NCBI RefSeq assembly: GCF_024347575.1
Contig: NZ_AP025505.1
Coordinates: 124,001 to 188,000 of the forward strand
Source of the DNA: Vibrio pelagius
GTDB taxonomy: Bacteria; Pseudomonadota; Gammaproteobacteria; Enterobacterales; Vibrionaceae
Direction of reading: 5' to 3'
Length of the DNA stretch: 64,000 nucleotides
The position numbers were made by a program, and so were the translations under genes. The notes under the pieces are model-generated. The model had not been told where the DNA came from. It was given only the letters and a program-made list of their open reading frames with translations, and did no database searches. Numbering within the stretch: position 1 is the stretch's first letter; the number at the start of each line of letters is the position of its first letter. Shown one piece after another: positions 8,500-17,387 of the stretch.

Positions 8500-9666
8500 A
8501 TGACAAACGTCAAAAAGGCTTTACCTATTATATTCGCTGTCGGTGTCGGCTACGCCTCAAGTGCCTACTTTCATCATACTTCGTCACTAGATAACAAACC
8601 TGTAGAGGTTTCTACGACCAAAATACAGGCACAACCCGTCAAGATAATAGAAAGTAATGACGGCGCTTCAGCTAATGCGGAACGATTACCGAACCCTACT
8701 GAAACGTTCCCAAAATTTATCGAAGCAACCCTCGATGGCTATGGTTTTGATATGGTCAATCTGACGGAGCAGCAGTGGTCAGAATTCATAAGCCTATCGG
8801 CCATTGATTACTTTTCAGAGCGACTTAGTCCAGAAGTCGTGTTTTATATTGCAATGACTCTCAATGACCAAGAGCTGATAATCAAACTGATTAGTCAGGG
8901 TGTCGATATCGATAAGCGTGTAAAAATGCAAAACTTTCAATATCCGTTACGTTTTGCTGCAGTGAATTCAAACATCGAGTTATTCTCGCAGCTGGTCGAT
9001 GCTTCACAAAATATTAACGCTAATATCTACAGTTCACTGATTCGAATGATCAGTCGTTCCAATCAAGAAGTGAGTGTTCAGCGTGAGAAAATTGATTATT
9101 TGATCTCGGCAGGCTACGAGCTCACTGATACATATAACCACATCATCCCTTTAGTCACTTTTGGTGGTGCAAACAATAACCCATATATTGCTGAGCAGCT
9201 CAGCAATCTCGACCCAAACCAAAAGGAAAAAGGCGGTCTGGTTTTATCAAATTTGATTGCTGCTGGAGCCCGTGACGATGTAGTGATGACAATGATAAAC
9301 AAGCTAGATCGCAACTTAGATGAAGATGATGCTAGCAGTCTTATATTTGCGGCTCTGCGTTCAAGCGATATAACACAAGGTAATACGATAACAGCACTTT
9401 TGAATACCGGTATCGATCCCAACCTAATGGGGCCTGCTACAGTGCCCTTTGCTGCGACAGCATTTTTGCAAGCTGTTTCAGCCAAAAATGAAAAGAGCTT
9501 TGATCAAGCTATAGAGAAACTTGATGCCGTGGTGGCTGCTGGTGGGAAACTAACCAACGATAGAGTAACAATAGAACTCGTCAACCAAGCCATCGACAAT
9601 TTCAAAAAGTCGAACGAAGAAACATACCCTAATAAATATCGAATTCTAGAAGCATACATCAAATAG
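8500..9666 (+). CDS. membrane-anchored ankyrin-like hypothetical protein
   Basis: 388 residues. Residues 7-25 (LPIIFAVGVGYASSAYF) form a signal or membrane anchor; the rest should face the periplasm. The body has helical pairs of ankyrin character, for example LIIKLISQGVDID, LFSQLVDASQNINAN and TALLNTGIDPNLMGPAT, with loop spacing near 33 residues, although the repeats are degenerate. No enzyme motif is visible. It stands alone on the plus strand between two apparent gene tails. Its role is unknown; ankyrin-type proteins usually bind other proteins. Confidence 0.65.
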   Translation: MTNVKKALPIIFAVGVGYASSAYFHHTSSLDNKPVEVSTTKIQAQPVKIIESNDGASANAERLPNPTETFPKFIEATLDGYGFDMVNLTEQQWSEFISLSAIDYFSERLSPEVVFYIAMTLNDQELIIKLISQGVDIDKRVKMQNFQYPLRFAAVNSNIELFSQLVDASQNINANIYSSLIRMISRSNQEVSVQREKIDYLISAGYELTDTYNHIIPLVTFGGANNNPYIAEQLSNLDPNQKEKGGLVLSNLIAAGARDDVVMTMINKLDRNLDEDDASSLIFAALRSSDITQGNTITALLNTGIDPNLMGPATVPFAATAFLQAVSAKNEKSFDQAIEKLDAVVAAGGKLTNDRVTIELVNQAIDNFKKSNEETYPNKYRILEAYIK

Positions 9667-9697
9667 TTTAGAGTTAGGCACTGCACCTAACTCTAAA
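9667..9697 (+). terminator. hairpin after the ankyrin-like gene
   Basis: A perfect 12-bp stem, TTTAGAGTTAGG with its complement around a 7-base loop, begins one base after the stop codon. A clear T-run is missing, so termination may be weak or factor-dependent. Confidence 0.55.
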
Positions 9698-9699
9698 AA

Positions 9700-9867
9700 T
9701 CACTCTCCTCATTTTGGAGATGGGTCTTCGAACGTGAGACTGTTGAGGTTTATGGAGAGCACACTCCGGTGTTGAAGGTTGGTAAGCATACGTTGAGGCT
9801 GCTAGCGGGGACTATTCTTCGTCAGGTGACTTTTGCTGTACAAGACACGAATGAAGACGGGATTTAA
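9700..9867 (+). pseudogene. apparent C-terminal remnant of an unidentified protein
   Basis: A 55-codon open stretch ends at TAA 9865-9867 and reads ...VFERETVEVYGEHTPVLKVG...RQVTFAVQDTNEDGI. The composition looks like real protein, but there is no start codon with a ribosome-binding site and the preceding hairpin cuts it off. It may be what remains of a gene displaced when the ankyrin-like gene arrived. I do not recognise the family. Confidence 0.3.
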
Positions 9868-9876
9868 CATGATCAA

Positions 9877-9905
9877 ATAGGCCACTCAAGATTTGAGTAG
9901 CCTAT
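9877..9905 (-). terminator. hairpin between the esterase gene and the upstream fragment
   Basis: ATAGGC(C)ACTCAA pairs with TTGAGT(A)GCCTAT around GAT, with one mismatch, 30 bases past the esterase stop. The minus strand then reads TTTGATC, so the T-run is short. Confidence 0.5.
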
Positions 9906-9934
9906 AAAAATATTAGCTAGATAAATGAGTCGGC

Positions 9935-10762
9935 TCAGCCAAACAAAAACTTAAGCATCTCTGGGTAACGTTTTGCCCAAGCTGACTCTGTGTGCAGCGC
10001 ACCTTCATCAATTATGTATTTCAAATCGACATTCGCTTTATGCTGCAACATCTCGTTCGCCTCATTCGAACCATCTAAGTAGATCTTTTCAAATCCAATG
10101 CCACGACCACTGCTCTCTTCTGTACCCATATCCATGTAGATCTGAATACCTTGTGCAATATTAGTCTTATCTAAGTAAGCAAACATCTCTGGTTTGTTGA
10201 ACCAGAACGCAGGAGAGAACACACCTGCTTTAGAGAACACATCTGGACGTTCGAAAATAGCAAAGATGCTAATAAAACCACCCATTGAGCTACCCGCAAT
10301 TACGGTGTTATCGCGGTCAGGTTTGGTTTTATAATTCTGATCGATGTACGGCTTAAGCGTATCAGTGATAAAGCTGATGTATTGCGCGCCCTCACCACCA
10401 GAGTTGTACACCGATGGGTCCCAATCAGGCAAAACGAAATCTTGGTCCATCTTCCATGGTGAGTACTCGTACATACGACACAAGCCTTTGAACTCAACGC
10501 CGTTGTCGATACCAACCACAATCACTCCGTCACGCCCAGCAAAGAAGCCGTCAACGTTCTTGGGGATCTCCCAAGACGAGCCGCCAAAGCTGGTAGAGTT
10601 ATCAAACAAGTTTTGACCGTCGTGCATATAGATAACCGGGTATGTCTTGTCATCTTGTGCATCGTAACCTTCTGGCAAATAAATACGGACGGTACGCTTA
10701 CGCCCTACTTGAGGCATATCGAACTGTTCAATTACTTGGTAGCGTTCTGGAGCGAGTTGCAT
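9935..10762 (-). CDS. alpha/beta-hydrolase esterase (esterase D/enterochelin esterase-like)
   Basis: 275 residues of the putative esterase family (PF00756, COG2382/2819). The nucleophile elbow is GSSMGG, with VIYMHDGQNLFDN near 43-55 and a C-terminal histidine in EGALHTESAW. There is no signal peptide, so it acts in the cytoplasm. Its ATG follows directly on the TAA of the TrmB-type regulator gene (AAATAAATG), indicating translational coupling. The operon context suggests that it removes acyl groups from imported malto-oligosaccharides or related sugars; this is inference. Confidence 0.8.
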   Translation of the reverse strand: MQLAPERYQVIEQFDMPQVGRKRTVRIYLPEGYDAQDDKTYPVIYMHDGQNLFDNSTSFGGSSWEIPKNVDGFFAGRDGVIVVGIDNGVEFKGLCRMYEYSPWKMDQDFVLPDWDPSVYNSGGEGAQYISFITDTLKPYIDQNYKTKPDRDNTVIAGSSMGGFISIFAIFERPDVFSKAGVFSPAFWFNKPEMFAYLDKTNIAQGIQIYMDMGTEESSGRGIGFEKIYLDGSNEANEMLQHKANVDLKYIIDEGALHTESAWAKRYPEMLKFLFG

Positions 10763-11590
10763 TTATTTTTCCTTATCTCTCTCGGCAGCATCCAACGCCA
10801 TTTCATTGGTTTGTTCATGAATGGTGTTGATCTTGAACTGAAGTTTTGGATTCTGAAGAATGTACTCAGTCAGATAAATATCGTTATGGATGTGCTCTGC
10901 CGTTATTTTTGTTAGCAAACGATTATTGGTGTAAAGGCCTAAGCTCTGCTCACGATGAGAAAAACTTAGAGCAAATTTCATGTCGGTTACCATCATAAAG
11001 CGATGTGAAGGGTAATCTGTCTCTTCAACATCAATACGGTAATAACGCTCAATTTTTTGATTTGGCAACGCGATCTTGTTGAAAGAGAACGCAATGATAC
11101 GAACGCCACGATCAATCGCTGTATTGAGTTCTTTTGCAAGGATAGATAAGTCGAAGTCACAGTTTAAGTAAACTTCTAACTCAGCCTGCTCAAGCATCTC
11201 ACGAGCCTTGTCCATTAGGTTGTCATAGCCGGTTACGCTATACACAAACTCTTTCTCTTCTTGTAGCATCATGCGCGACAGTTCTTTTTTCAGAACAGAG
11301 ATGTTTTCAACTGTCTTTTTCTCAATCTGGCTAAAGATTAGCTCTGGCGATTTTGCTTCGTATTCTTTCGTATCACCATCAGATAAGAAGATGTAACCAT
11401 TGTTATATAGGTTATCAATCGACGAATAGACTGAAGAACGCGATAACGAGATATCCTTTGCGATCTTGTAGCCACTGCCTTTGCCATTTTTTAGAAGATT
11501 CATGTAGACCAAAGCATCGGTCTTGGTAAAGCCGAAATCCATCAGCTTGTCGATCAAATCTGACACGGGTTTCCCTCGAAAACTATTCAC
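10763..11590 (-). CDS. TrmB-family sugar-responsive transcriptional regulator
   Basis: 275 residues. An N-terminal winged helix (LMDFGFTKTDALVYMNLLKNG and SRSSVYSSIDNL, residues about 16-62) is the TrmB HTH. The middle VYSVTGYDNLMDKAREML region and the rest form the sensor part. The start is a GTG at 11588-11590 with AAGGGG before it. In archaea TrmB controls maltose/trehalose ABC genes; here the gene sits inside a malto-oligosaccharide ABC operon, so local control of the two divergent operons is the natural inference. TrmB regulators are less common in gammaproteobacteria than LacI or MalT types. Confidence 0.83.
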   Translation of the reverse strand: MNSFRGKPVSDLIDKLMDFGFTKTDALVYMNLLKNGKGSGYKIAKDISLSRSSVYSSIDNLYNNGYIFLSDGDTKEYEAKSPELIFSQIEKKTVENISVLKKELSRMMLQEEKEFVYSVTGYDNLMDKAREMLEQAELEVYLNCDFDLSILAKELNTAIDRGVRIIAFSFNKIALPNQKIERYYRIDVEETDYPSHRFMMVTDMKFALSFSHREQSLGLYTNNRLLTKITAEHIHNDIYLTEYILQNPKLQFKINTIHEQTNEMALDAAERDKEK

Positions 11591-11761
11591 TTCAACCCCT
11601 TAAGATACCATTAACTGATAATTTGAAACACAACAGCATCATTCTTCGTGACTGATGAAACGTACTGCCTTGAAATCTGTTCAATGTTTGTTCTTTTCTT
11701 TGCTCGAAACTGATTAGTCCGCTTAGATTGCGCCGATATAGAAATAAGAAACCAAATCTAT

Positions 11762-11783
11762 CCCTACCCGAATGAGGGTAGGG
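11762..11783 (-). terminator. hairpin after the GH13 gene
   Basis: CCCTACCC and GGGTAGGG pair perfectly around a 6-base loop, 11 bases past the GH13 stop codon. No T-run follows on the minus strand, so it may act as a partial terminator or 3' stabiliser before the regulator gene. Confidence 0.5.
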
Positions 11784-11793
11784 AGCAAGAGGT

Positions 11794-13566
11794 TTATAAA
11801 CCGAAGATATGGTAACCGTAAGCCGCTAGCTCAACCGCTTTACCTTCCACCGCGACTGACTTAGCTTGGTCAGAGTTATTCAGCACAAACGTCAGCTCAC
11901 CGCGCTTGTACGCAACACAGTGATCATCATTCACTTGAGCCCATTCGAACGTTGGCGCGTTCAACTCTGGGTGTGCTTTACGTATCTTGATCAAACCTTT
12001 GATAAAGTCTTTAAACTCCAGATTCTGCTCGGCTTCATCCCAGATCATGCAGCGACGGTTTTCGTCGTAACTCATACCACGGCTACCTGTCATACCAACC
12101 TCACCACCGTAATAGATACAAGGTGAGCCCACTTGAGTGAACATAAATAGGTAAGCCAATTTTGCTTTCTCTAGATTGTTCTTACACAGTGAAATGATTC
12201 GGCTGGTATCGTGACTGTCTAGCAGGTTAAACATCGCCTTGTTTACGTTGTGTGGGTAAGACATGTACGAGCGGCTAACATCGTTGATAAAGCCTTTCTT
12301 GTCAGAGAGGTCTTGAGCAATAAAGTCCGTGATTGCCTGAGTCATTGGATAATTCATTAGTGAGTCGTATTGCTCACCACGTAACCACGCCATACCTTCG
12401 TGCCAGATTTCACCAAGAATGTAGCAGTCTGGTTTAATGCCTTTTACTAAACGGCGGAAGTCACGCCAAAACTCGTGGTCTACCTCGTTCGCTACGTCTA
12501 AGCGCCAGCCGTCAATATCAAATTCTTCAACCCAATGACGAGCAACATCAAGAAGGTATACTCGACACTCTTCGTTTTCGGTATTCAATTTTGGCATTGA
12601 ACCAACATTTGCAAATGTTTCGTAATTCAAGTTCCAAGAATCCCACTGTTCAGAGGGGGTGTCTGGGTAAACAGGGAATTCGTTGATCCAGAACCAATCT
12701 GCGTACTTCGACTCTTTACCCTTCTTAACAACATCAAGCCATAGCGGGTTTTGATCACCGATGTGGTTGAATACCGCATCGAGCATGACCTTCATACCAC
12801 GCGCATGCGCTTCTTTTACTAGTGCTTTGAATGCTTCATTGCCACCAAAGTGTGGATCAACATTCATGTAATCAACTGTGTCGTACTTATGGCTAGCGTT
12901 AGCAGTAAAGATCGGGCAGAAGTACAGGCCGTTTACGCCGAGATCTTGCAGATAATCCAGCTTATCAATCACACCCCATAGGTCACCGCCCATAAAGTTG
13001 TCATTTGTTGGTGGTGTACCCCATGGCATCACGCCCTCTGGAGAAATTTCATCACGACCATTTGCAAAACGTTCAGGGAAAATTTGATACCAAACCGTAC
13101 CTTCAACCCATTCTGGCGTTTGTAGAACATCGCGTGGGTTCAGGTAAGGGAAACAGAAAAAGTTACTGATGTTGCTTAGTTCCATCTCTTCGTTTTCTGG
13201 CGTTAAGTCAACGATACGTTTCTCACCGTAAAGCATCTTCTCGCCACTCTTACCGTGAACAATGAAACCGTAACGGCTGCGACGTTTAGGTGGCGTGAAC
13301 TCGCCAATCCAGTGATCGTGGTACTCTGTCTGACCTTCTAAGTCCATGCGTACTTCTGTACCGCCAACCCATCCATGCGCTTCACTGCCACCAAGGTTAC
13401 CGCCATCAAGGCCGCCCTCTGCCCAGTGGTATGGGTCGCCGATCCAAAGTTCGACTTTCTCTACTTCACCCTTGCCAGTACGTAGGCGAAGGTGCAGTTT
13501 CTCTGTATTGAAGGCGTAAGCATCCGCGCTCTTAGGCGTATGCATGATAGAGCTTTTGTTAATCAT
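11794..13566 (-). CDS. GH13 alpha-glycosidase (neopullulanase/cyclomaltodextrinase type)
   Basis: 590 residues. An N-terminal beta domain (about 1-130, with WIGDPYHW and HDHWIGEF) typical of CDase/neopullulanase precedes the catalytic barrel. All four GH13 regions are intact: DAVFNH (263-268), GWRLDVANE with nucleophile D357, ILGEIWH with acid/base E386, and DSHD with D453. There is no signal peptide, so it hydrolyses malto-oligosaccharides or cyclodextrins after uptake. It follows the two permease genes in the same operon. A MalZ-like maltodextrin glucosidase activity is an alternative. Confidence 0.9.
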   Translation of the reverse strand: MINKSSIMHTPKSADAYAFNTEKLHLRLRTGKGEVEKVELWIGDPYHWAEGGLDGGNLGGSEAHGWVGGTEVRMDLEGQTEYHDHWIGEFTPPKRRSRYGFIVHGKSGEKMLYGEKRIVDLTPENEEMELSNISNFFCFPYLNPRDVLQTPEWVEGTVWYQIFPERFANGRDEISPEGVMPWGTPPTNDNFMGGDLWGVIDKLDYLQDLGVNGLYFCPIFTANASHKYDTVDYMNVDPHFGGNEAFKALVKEAHARGMKVMLDAVFNHIGDQNPLWLDVVKKGKESKYADWFWINEFPVYPDTPSEQWDSWNLNYETFANVGSMPKLNTENEECRVYLLDVARHWVEEFDIDGWRLDVANEVDHEFWRDFRRLVKGIKPDCYILGEIWHEGMAWLRGEQYDSLMNYPMTQAITDFIAQDLSDKKGFINDVSRSYMSYPHNVNKAMFNLLDSHDTSRIISLCKNNLEKAKLAYLFMFTQVGSPCIYYGGEVGMTGSRGMSYDENRRCMIWDEAEQNLEFKDFIKGLIKIRKAHPELNAPTFEWAQVNDDHCVAYKRGELTFVLNNSDQAKSVAVEGKAVELAAYGYHIFGL

Positions 13567-13625
13567 GAAAATGTATCCTAGCTATTTTGTACCAAGATAC
13601 TGGGGCCGGGGCCCCAGCTCCGGTT

Positions 13626-14459
13626 TTATTCTTTTACAGCGCCGCTTACGAGACCGGTTGTAATGTGTTTTTGTGTTGCAACGAACAACAACGTAATTGG
13701 AATAGCTACTAGCAATGAACCAGCAGCAAACAGGGTGTAATTCTCTGCTGAGCCTGAGGTAATCCAGCTAAAGATGCCGATTGCTATGGTCATCTTCTCT
13801 TCGCTACGCAGAATCAGCGTTGGCAGAATGAAGTCCATCCAAGGCGCGGTGAATGTCATCAGCGCAATGAAGACCAGAATCGGTTTTGCCAAAGGCAGAA
13901 TGATGTCGAAGAAAATGGTTAAGTGACCTGCACCATCAATCTTCGCCGCCTCATCCAGCGATGTTGGAATCGCATCGAAGAAGCCTTTCACCAACCAAGT
14001 CTGGAATGGTAGCGTACCTGCGACGTACACCAGTAGCAGACCAGCGTAGGTATCAATCAGGTTGAGCTTAGAAAGCAGAACGTAGATTGCAGTCATTGAT
14101 AGGAACGCTGGGAACATTTGAATCACCAGTACGCCCATCAGTACATTGCGCTTCGCCTTAAAACGGTAACGCGAGAAAATGAAAGCAGTTAACGTCACGA
14201 TAAACAGCGAGATAAGCATGTTTGCCGTTGCCAGAATCAGCGTGTTTTTGTACCACATAAAGTATGGTGTGTCGGTGAACAGCGCTTTGTAGTGATCCAG
14301 CGTGAATTCAAAACCGGTAAATGAAGAACTGAATAAGTTGCTGCCTGGTTTGAATGACGCAAGAACCGTCCAGATCACTGGTGATAACACCGTAATCGCA
14401 TTGGCAATTAGGAATAAATAAACAATTGCCGTGCCTGTTTGTCTTAGAAGTTTGTTCAT
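13626..14459 (-). CDS. carbohydrate ABC transporter permease, MalG-like
   Basis: 277 residues with six membrane segments. The EAA loop that docks on the ATPase is seen as EAAKIDGAGHLTIFFDIILPLAKP-like sequence near residue 170. It closely follows the MalF-like gene (3-base gap) and pairs with it as a heterodimeric channel for malto-oligosaccharides. The C-terminus ITTGLVSGAVKE is typical of the MalG group. Confidence 0.9.
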   Translation of the reverse strand: MNKLLRQTGTAIVYLFLIANAITVLSPVIWTVLASFKPGSNLFSSSFTGFEFTLDHYKALFTDTPYFMWYKNTLILATANMLISLFIVTLTAFIFSRYRFKAKRNVLMGVLVIQMFPAFLSMTAIYVLLSKLNLIDTYAGLLLVYVAGTLPFQTWLVKGFFDAIPTSLDEAAKIDGAGHLTIFFDIILPLAKPILVFIALMTFTAPWMDFILPTLILRSEEKMTIAIGIFSWITSGSAENYTLFAAGSLLVAIPITLLFVATQKHITTGLVSGAVKE

Positions 14460-14462
14460 CGT

Positions 14463-15755
14463 TTACATACCCACATCGTCTTTGAAAGACTTCATTCGAC
14501 GGAATTGCCAAATTGCGATAACTGATAGAAACAGGAAGATCACAATCGAAACTACAGAAGCAATATGGTATTGCTGGAAGTTCAGTGTTAGCTGGTAAAT
14601 CCAAGTAATTAGAATGTCGGTATGACCGGCATAACGGTATTCTGGGTTAATTGGACCACCTTCTGTTAGAAGATATACCGCACCGAAGTTATTGAAGTTG
14701 TGTGCGAATGTCATCACCAGTGATGGCGCTACTTGGTGAAGTACCATTGGCAACGTGATTTCACGGAACTGTTGGAACTTGCTCGCGCCATCCACTTCAC
14801 TCGCTTCATATAGGTCTTCTGGGATATTGGTTAACGCACCAGAAACAAGCAGCATAAAGTAAGGCGCACTTGCCCAAACACTCACCAAAATTACCGTCAC
14901 CTTCGCCAGTACTGGATCTGACAGGAATGCGATTGAATCAAAGCCCCATGAGTTCAGTGCATTATTCACCGGACCGATCCCGTTTAGTAGTAATCGGAAG
15001 ATCAGCAATGTCACGAACGCTGGAATCGCGTAAGGCAGAATGAAAATCAGTCGGAAAACACGTTTACCCTTAATACTCTTATTCGACAGCGCTAACGCAA
15101 GAATAAAACCAAAGCCACACGTCAGAACGGTTGCACTGATTGCCCAGATAACCGTCCACGTCGCGATACCAGCAAACGTCTGTGACCAAATCTTCATCTC
15201 AAACAGAGCAAAGAAGTTTTTAAAACCAACCCAATCCACAAGGTTACGTGGCGGAATATGGTGTGGTGCAGAGTAGTTCGTAAACGAAACCAGAACCGTA
15301 ATTAGAATTGGCAAAAGGATGAAACCTAAGCCCATCAAAGTTGCTGGAGAAAGCGCCAGAAGTGCAAAGTTGTCATCGTAGAAAGATTTAACCTGCTCCT
15401 TGAAGCTTTTCTTAATTGATTGAACCTTGCGTGCATCGCTAACGTTCGCGCCGTAAATCAGAACAAACAGCACAGTAAAGATGACCGCTGTAATACCTTC
15501 GATCAACATAGAGATCGAATGGTCACCTTGAATAATCTTAAACCCTTGACGCGTCTGTGCGACATCGCCAAGTGTGATTAAGCCCTTTATTGCAGCAGCA
15601 ATATCCAGTGCACATGTAAGAAACGCCACTTGAACCAGTAAGAAAAGAAGACCGCGTAACTGGTGACCTTTCATAAACTGGGTAGTACCCATAATTATCA
15701 GTGAAGCGGGCAACTTAGTTGTCACGACCGGTTCTGTCTTAGCCATAGTAGACAT
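14463..15755 (-). CDS. carbohydrate ABC transporter permease, MalF/MdxF-like
   Basis: 430 residues. An extended N-terminal region with two or three extra membrane segments and a short soluble stretch precedes the six-segment permease domain, as in MalF/MdxF. The EAA motif EASEVDGASKFQQF lies at about 318-331. It is between the binding-protein gene (11-base gap) and the MalG-like gene. The matching ATPase is not in this operon but in the divergent one (20577-21698). Confidence 0.9.
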   Translation of the reverse strand: MSTMAKTEPVVTTKLPASLIIMGTTQFMKGHQLRGLLFLLVQVAFLTCALDIAAAIKGLITLGDVAQTRQGFKIIQGDHSISMLIEGITAVIFTVLFVLIYGANVSDARKVQSIKKSFKEQVKSFYDDNFALLALSPATLMGLGFILLPILITVLVSFTNYSAPHHIPPRNLVDWVGFKNFFALFEMKIWSQTFAGIATWTVIWAISATVLTCGFGFILALALSNKSIKGKRVFRLIFILPYAIPAFVTLLIFRLLLNGIGPVNNALNSWGFDSIAFLSDPVLAKVTVILVSVWASAPYFMLLVSGALTNIPEDLYEASEVDGASKFQQFREITLPMVLHQVAPSLVMTFAHNFNNFGAVYLLTEGGPINPEYRYAGHTDILITWIYQLTLNFQQYHIASVVSIVIFLFLSVIAIWQFRRMKSFKDDVGM

Positions 15756-15766
15756 TAAAGCCGTCC

Positions 15767-16993
15767 TTATTCTTGCAAGTCGATCTGTTCTTTAATGATC
15801 GAGAGTGCTTGGTTAGTAACCGCTTCAGGAGTTTGGTCATTGACGACTAACGCTGTGATCGCACTTGCCATTGGTGACCAAATGAAGCCCATTTCAGGAA
15901 TAGAAGGCATTGCGTCCGCGAACGTTGCTTGCTTGATGATTGCTTTGTGCTCGTCTGATGCACTAATCGAAACCTCATCCAACACTGATTGAACTGGCGG
16001 GATTAGTTGCGTCATTTCGAAACGCGCTTTAAGCATTTTTTCTGATGTAAGGTACTCAGCGAATAGTTGTGCTGCCATTGGATACTCGGTGTATGCAGAA
16101 ACAACTGCAAGGCGGACGGTTGAGAAGGTTCGTGGCTGCTCACCTTTGTAGGTCGGCATAGGGATCACACCTAAGTTAATGCCGTTTGCTTTGTGTTGCT
16201 CGATTGCCCAAGGGCCATCAACGATTGCTGCAACTTTACCTTCGGTAAACAAACCACGGCGAACTTGCGGGTTACGCATATCAAACGGGTTGAATCCTTG
16301 AGCTCGTTGCACATCTTTTAATGCGGCTAAACCTTTTTGAGCTTCTGGTGTAGCGATGCCGATGTCTTTTGCGTCTGTACCGTTCTTACCGAATTCATAA
16401 CCACCGAACATGGCAAGGAACATACGTGACTCATAGTAGTTCTGGATATCCCATACAAATGCGTATTTATTTTGCTGCTTATCATTAAACGTTTCACCAA
16501 ACTTCATCACTTCTTCAAAAGTAGTTGGTGCTTCTGGCATCAAATCTTTGTTATAGAAGAAAGCAGTTGTAGCAATACCTACAGGGAATCCATAAGTTAG
16601 CCCCTGAGAGAAAGCCGCTACTTGTGCGCTTGGTAGGAACTCATTGTTGATACGATCTGTATTCACAAGGTTTTCCATCACACCACCAGAAACCACCAAA
16701 CCACCTAGCGTATCGTGCTCTACTTCCGCAACGTCAGCTACACGTGTCGTGCCTCCATCTTGAATAAGGCGACCAGCCGTATCCATAGGTGAAAGACCAC
16801 GGAACTTAAATTTCACCTTATAGCCATGGACCTTATTAAATTCTTTCGATGCGTATTCCATATAGTCAATTGTTGGCGCATCAGTCCAAATCATGAGTTC
16901 TGCGCCAGCTTCCGGTGCAATTTCTTCGGCACTAACAAACGAGGTCGCGAAAATTGCAGAAAGCAGCGCGGTTTTTATAATTTTATTCTTCAT
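15767..16993 (-). CDS. malto-oligosaccharide ABC transporter substrate-binding protein
   Basis: 408 residues from the ATG at 16991-16993, chosen because a Sec signal peptide (MKNKIIKTALLSAIFATSFVSA) begins there and GGTGA precedes it. The mature protein is a MalE-type solute-binding protein: LMIWTDAP near the start, VAEVEHDTLG, FPVGIATTAFFYNK and a C-terminal MPSIPEMGFIW segment. It is the first gene of the minus-strand operon. Specificity for maltodextrin is inferred from MalE resemblance and the adjacent GH13 enzyme. Confidence 0.88.
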   Translation of the reverse strand: MKNKIIKTALLSAIFATSFVSAEEIAPEAGAELMIWTDAPTIDYMEYASKEFNKVHGYKVKFKFRGLSPMDTAGRLIQDGGTTRVADVAEVEHDTLGGLVVSGGVMENLVNTDRINNEFLPSAQVAAFSQGLTYGFPVGIATTAFFYNKDLMPEAPTTFEEVMKFGETFNDKQQNKYAFVWDIQNYYESRMFLAMFGGYEFGKNGTDAKDIGIATPEAQKGLAALKDVQRAQGFNPFDMRNPQVRRGLFTEGKVAAIVDGPWAIEQHKANGINLGVIPMPTYKGEQPRTFSTVRLAVVSAYTEYPMAAQLFAEYLTSEKMLKARFEMTQLIPPVQSVLDEVSISASDEHKAIIKQATFADAMPSIPEMGFIWSPMASAITALVVNDQTPEAVTNQALSIIKEQIDLQE

Positions 16994-17091
16994 TGGGTCA
17001 CCACATTTAATTAGGTAGTTCACGATGTACGACTAAATGCTAATTTATTCCCAAGTTTAGTCAACTTTCATAGGTGTAATTTGAATAACTT

Positions 17092-17107
17092 TGTGACACC
17101 CGTCATA
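17092..17107. promoter_or_regulatory. weak CRP-like site
   Basis: TGTGA-N6-TCATA, one base off a full CRP palindrome, about 100 bases before the binding-protein start codon. Confidence 0.4.
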
Positions 17108-17221
17108 CGAAATAGCATTCAACCCATAACAATCAACAACTTACAAAGATAAATTACTACTTTGTGATTAATCAGGCAGATGAAAGTATAGATAGAAAAG
17201 CACGTTTCCCTCACCCACAAT

Positions 17222-17237
17222 GGTGATATTTATCACA
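17222..17237. promoter_or_regulatory. CRP-like site between the two malto-oligosaccharide operons
   Basis: GGTGA-TATTTA-TCACA matches the CRP consensus at nine of ten half-site positions and contains a perfect GTGATA/TATCAC dyad. It lies in the 394-base divergent promoter region, about 150 bases before the porin gene, fitting catabolite control of a carbohydrate regulon. Confidence 0.6.
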
Positions 17238-17387
17238 TATAAGCCATCAAAAAATGACCAGCATCACAATAAACAATTAAACAGGGAGACATCGTAAAAA
17301 AGTTGCCAAATAATCGCCACCAGAAAGAGTAGTTCATAACGGACTACCACTATGCAAAGATATATTAATAACAATTAAGGCCCTACC

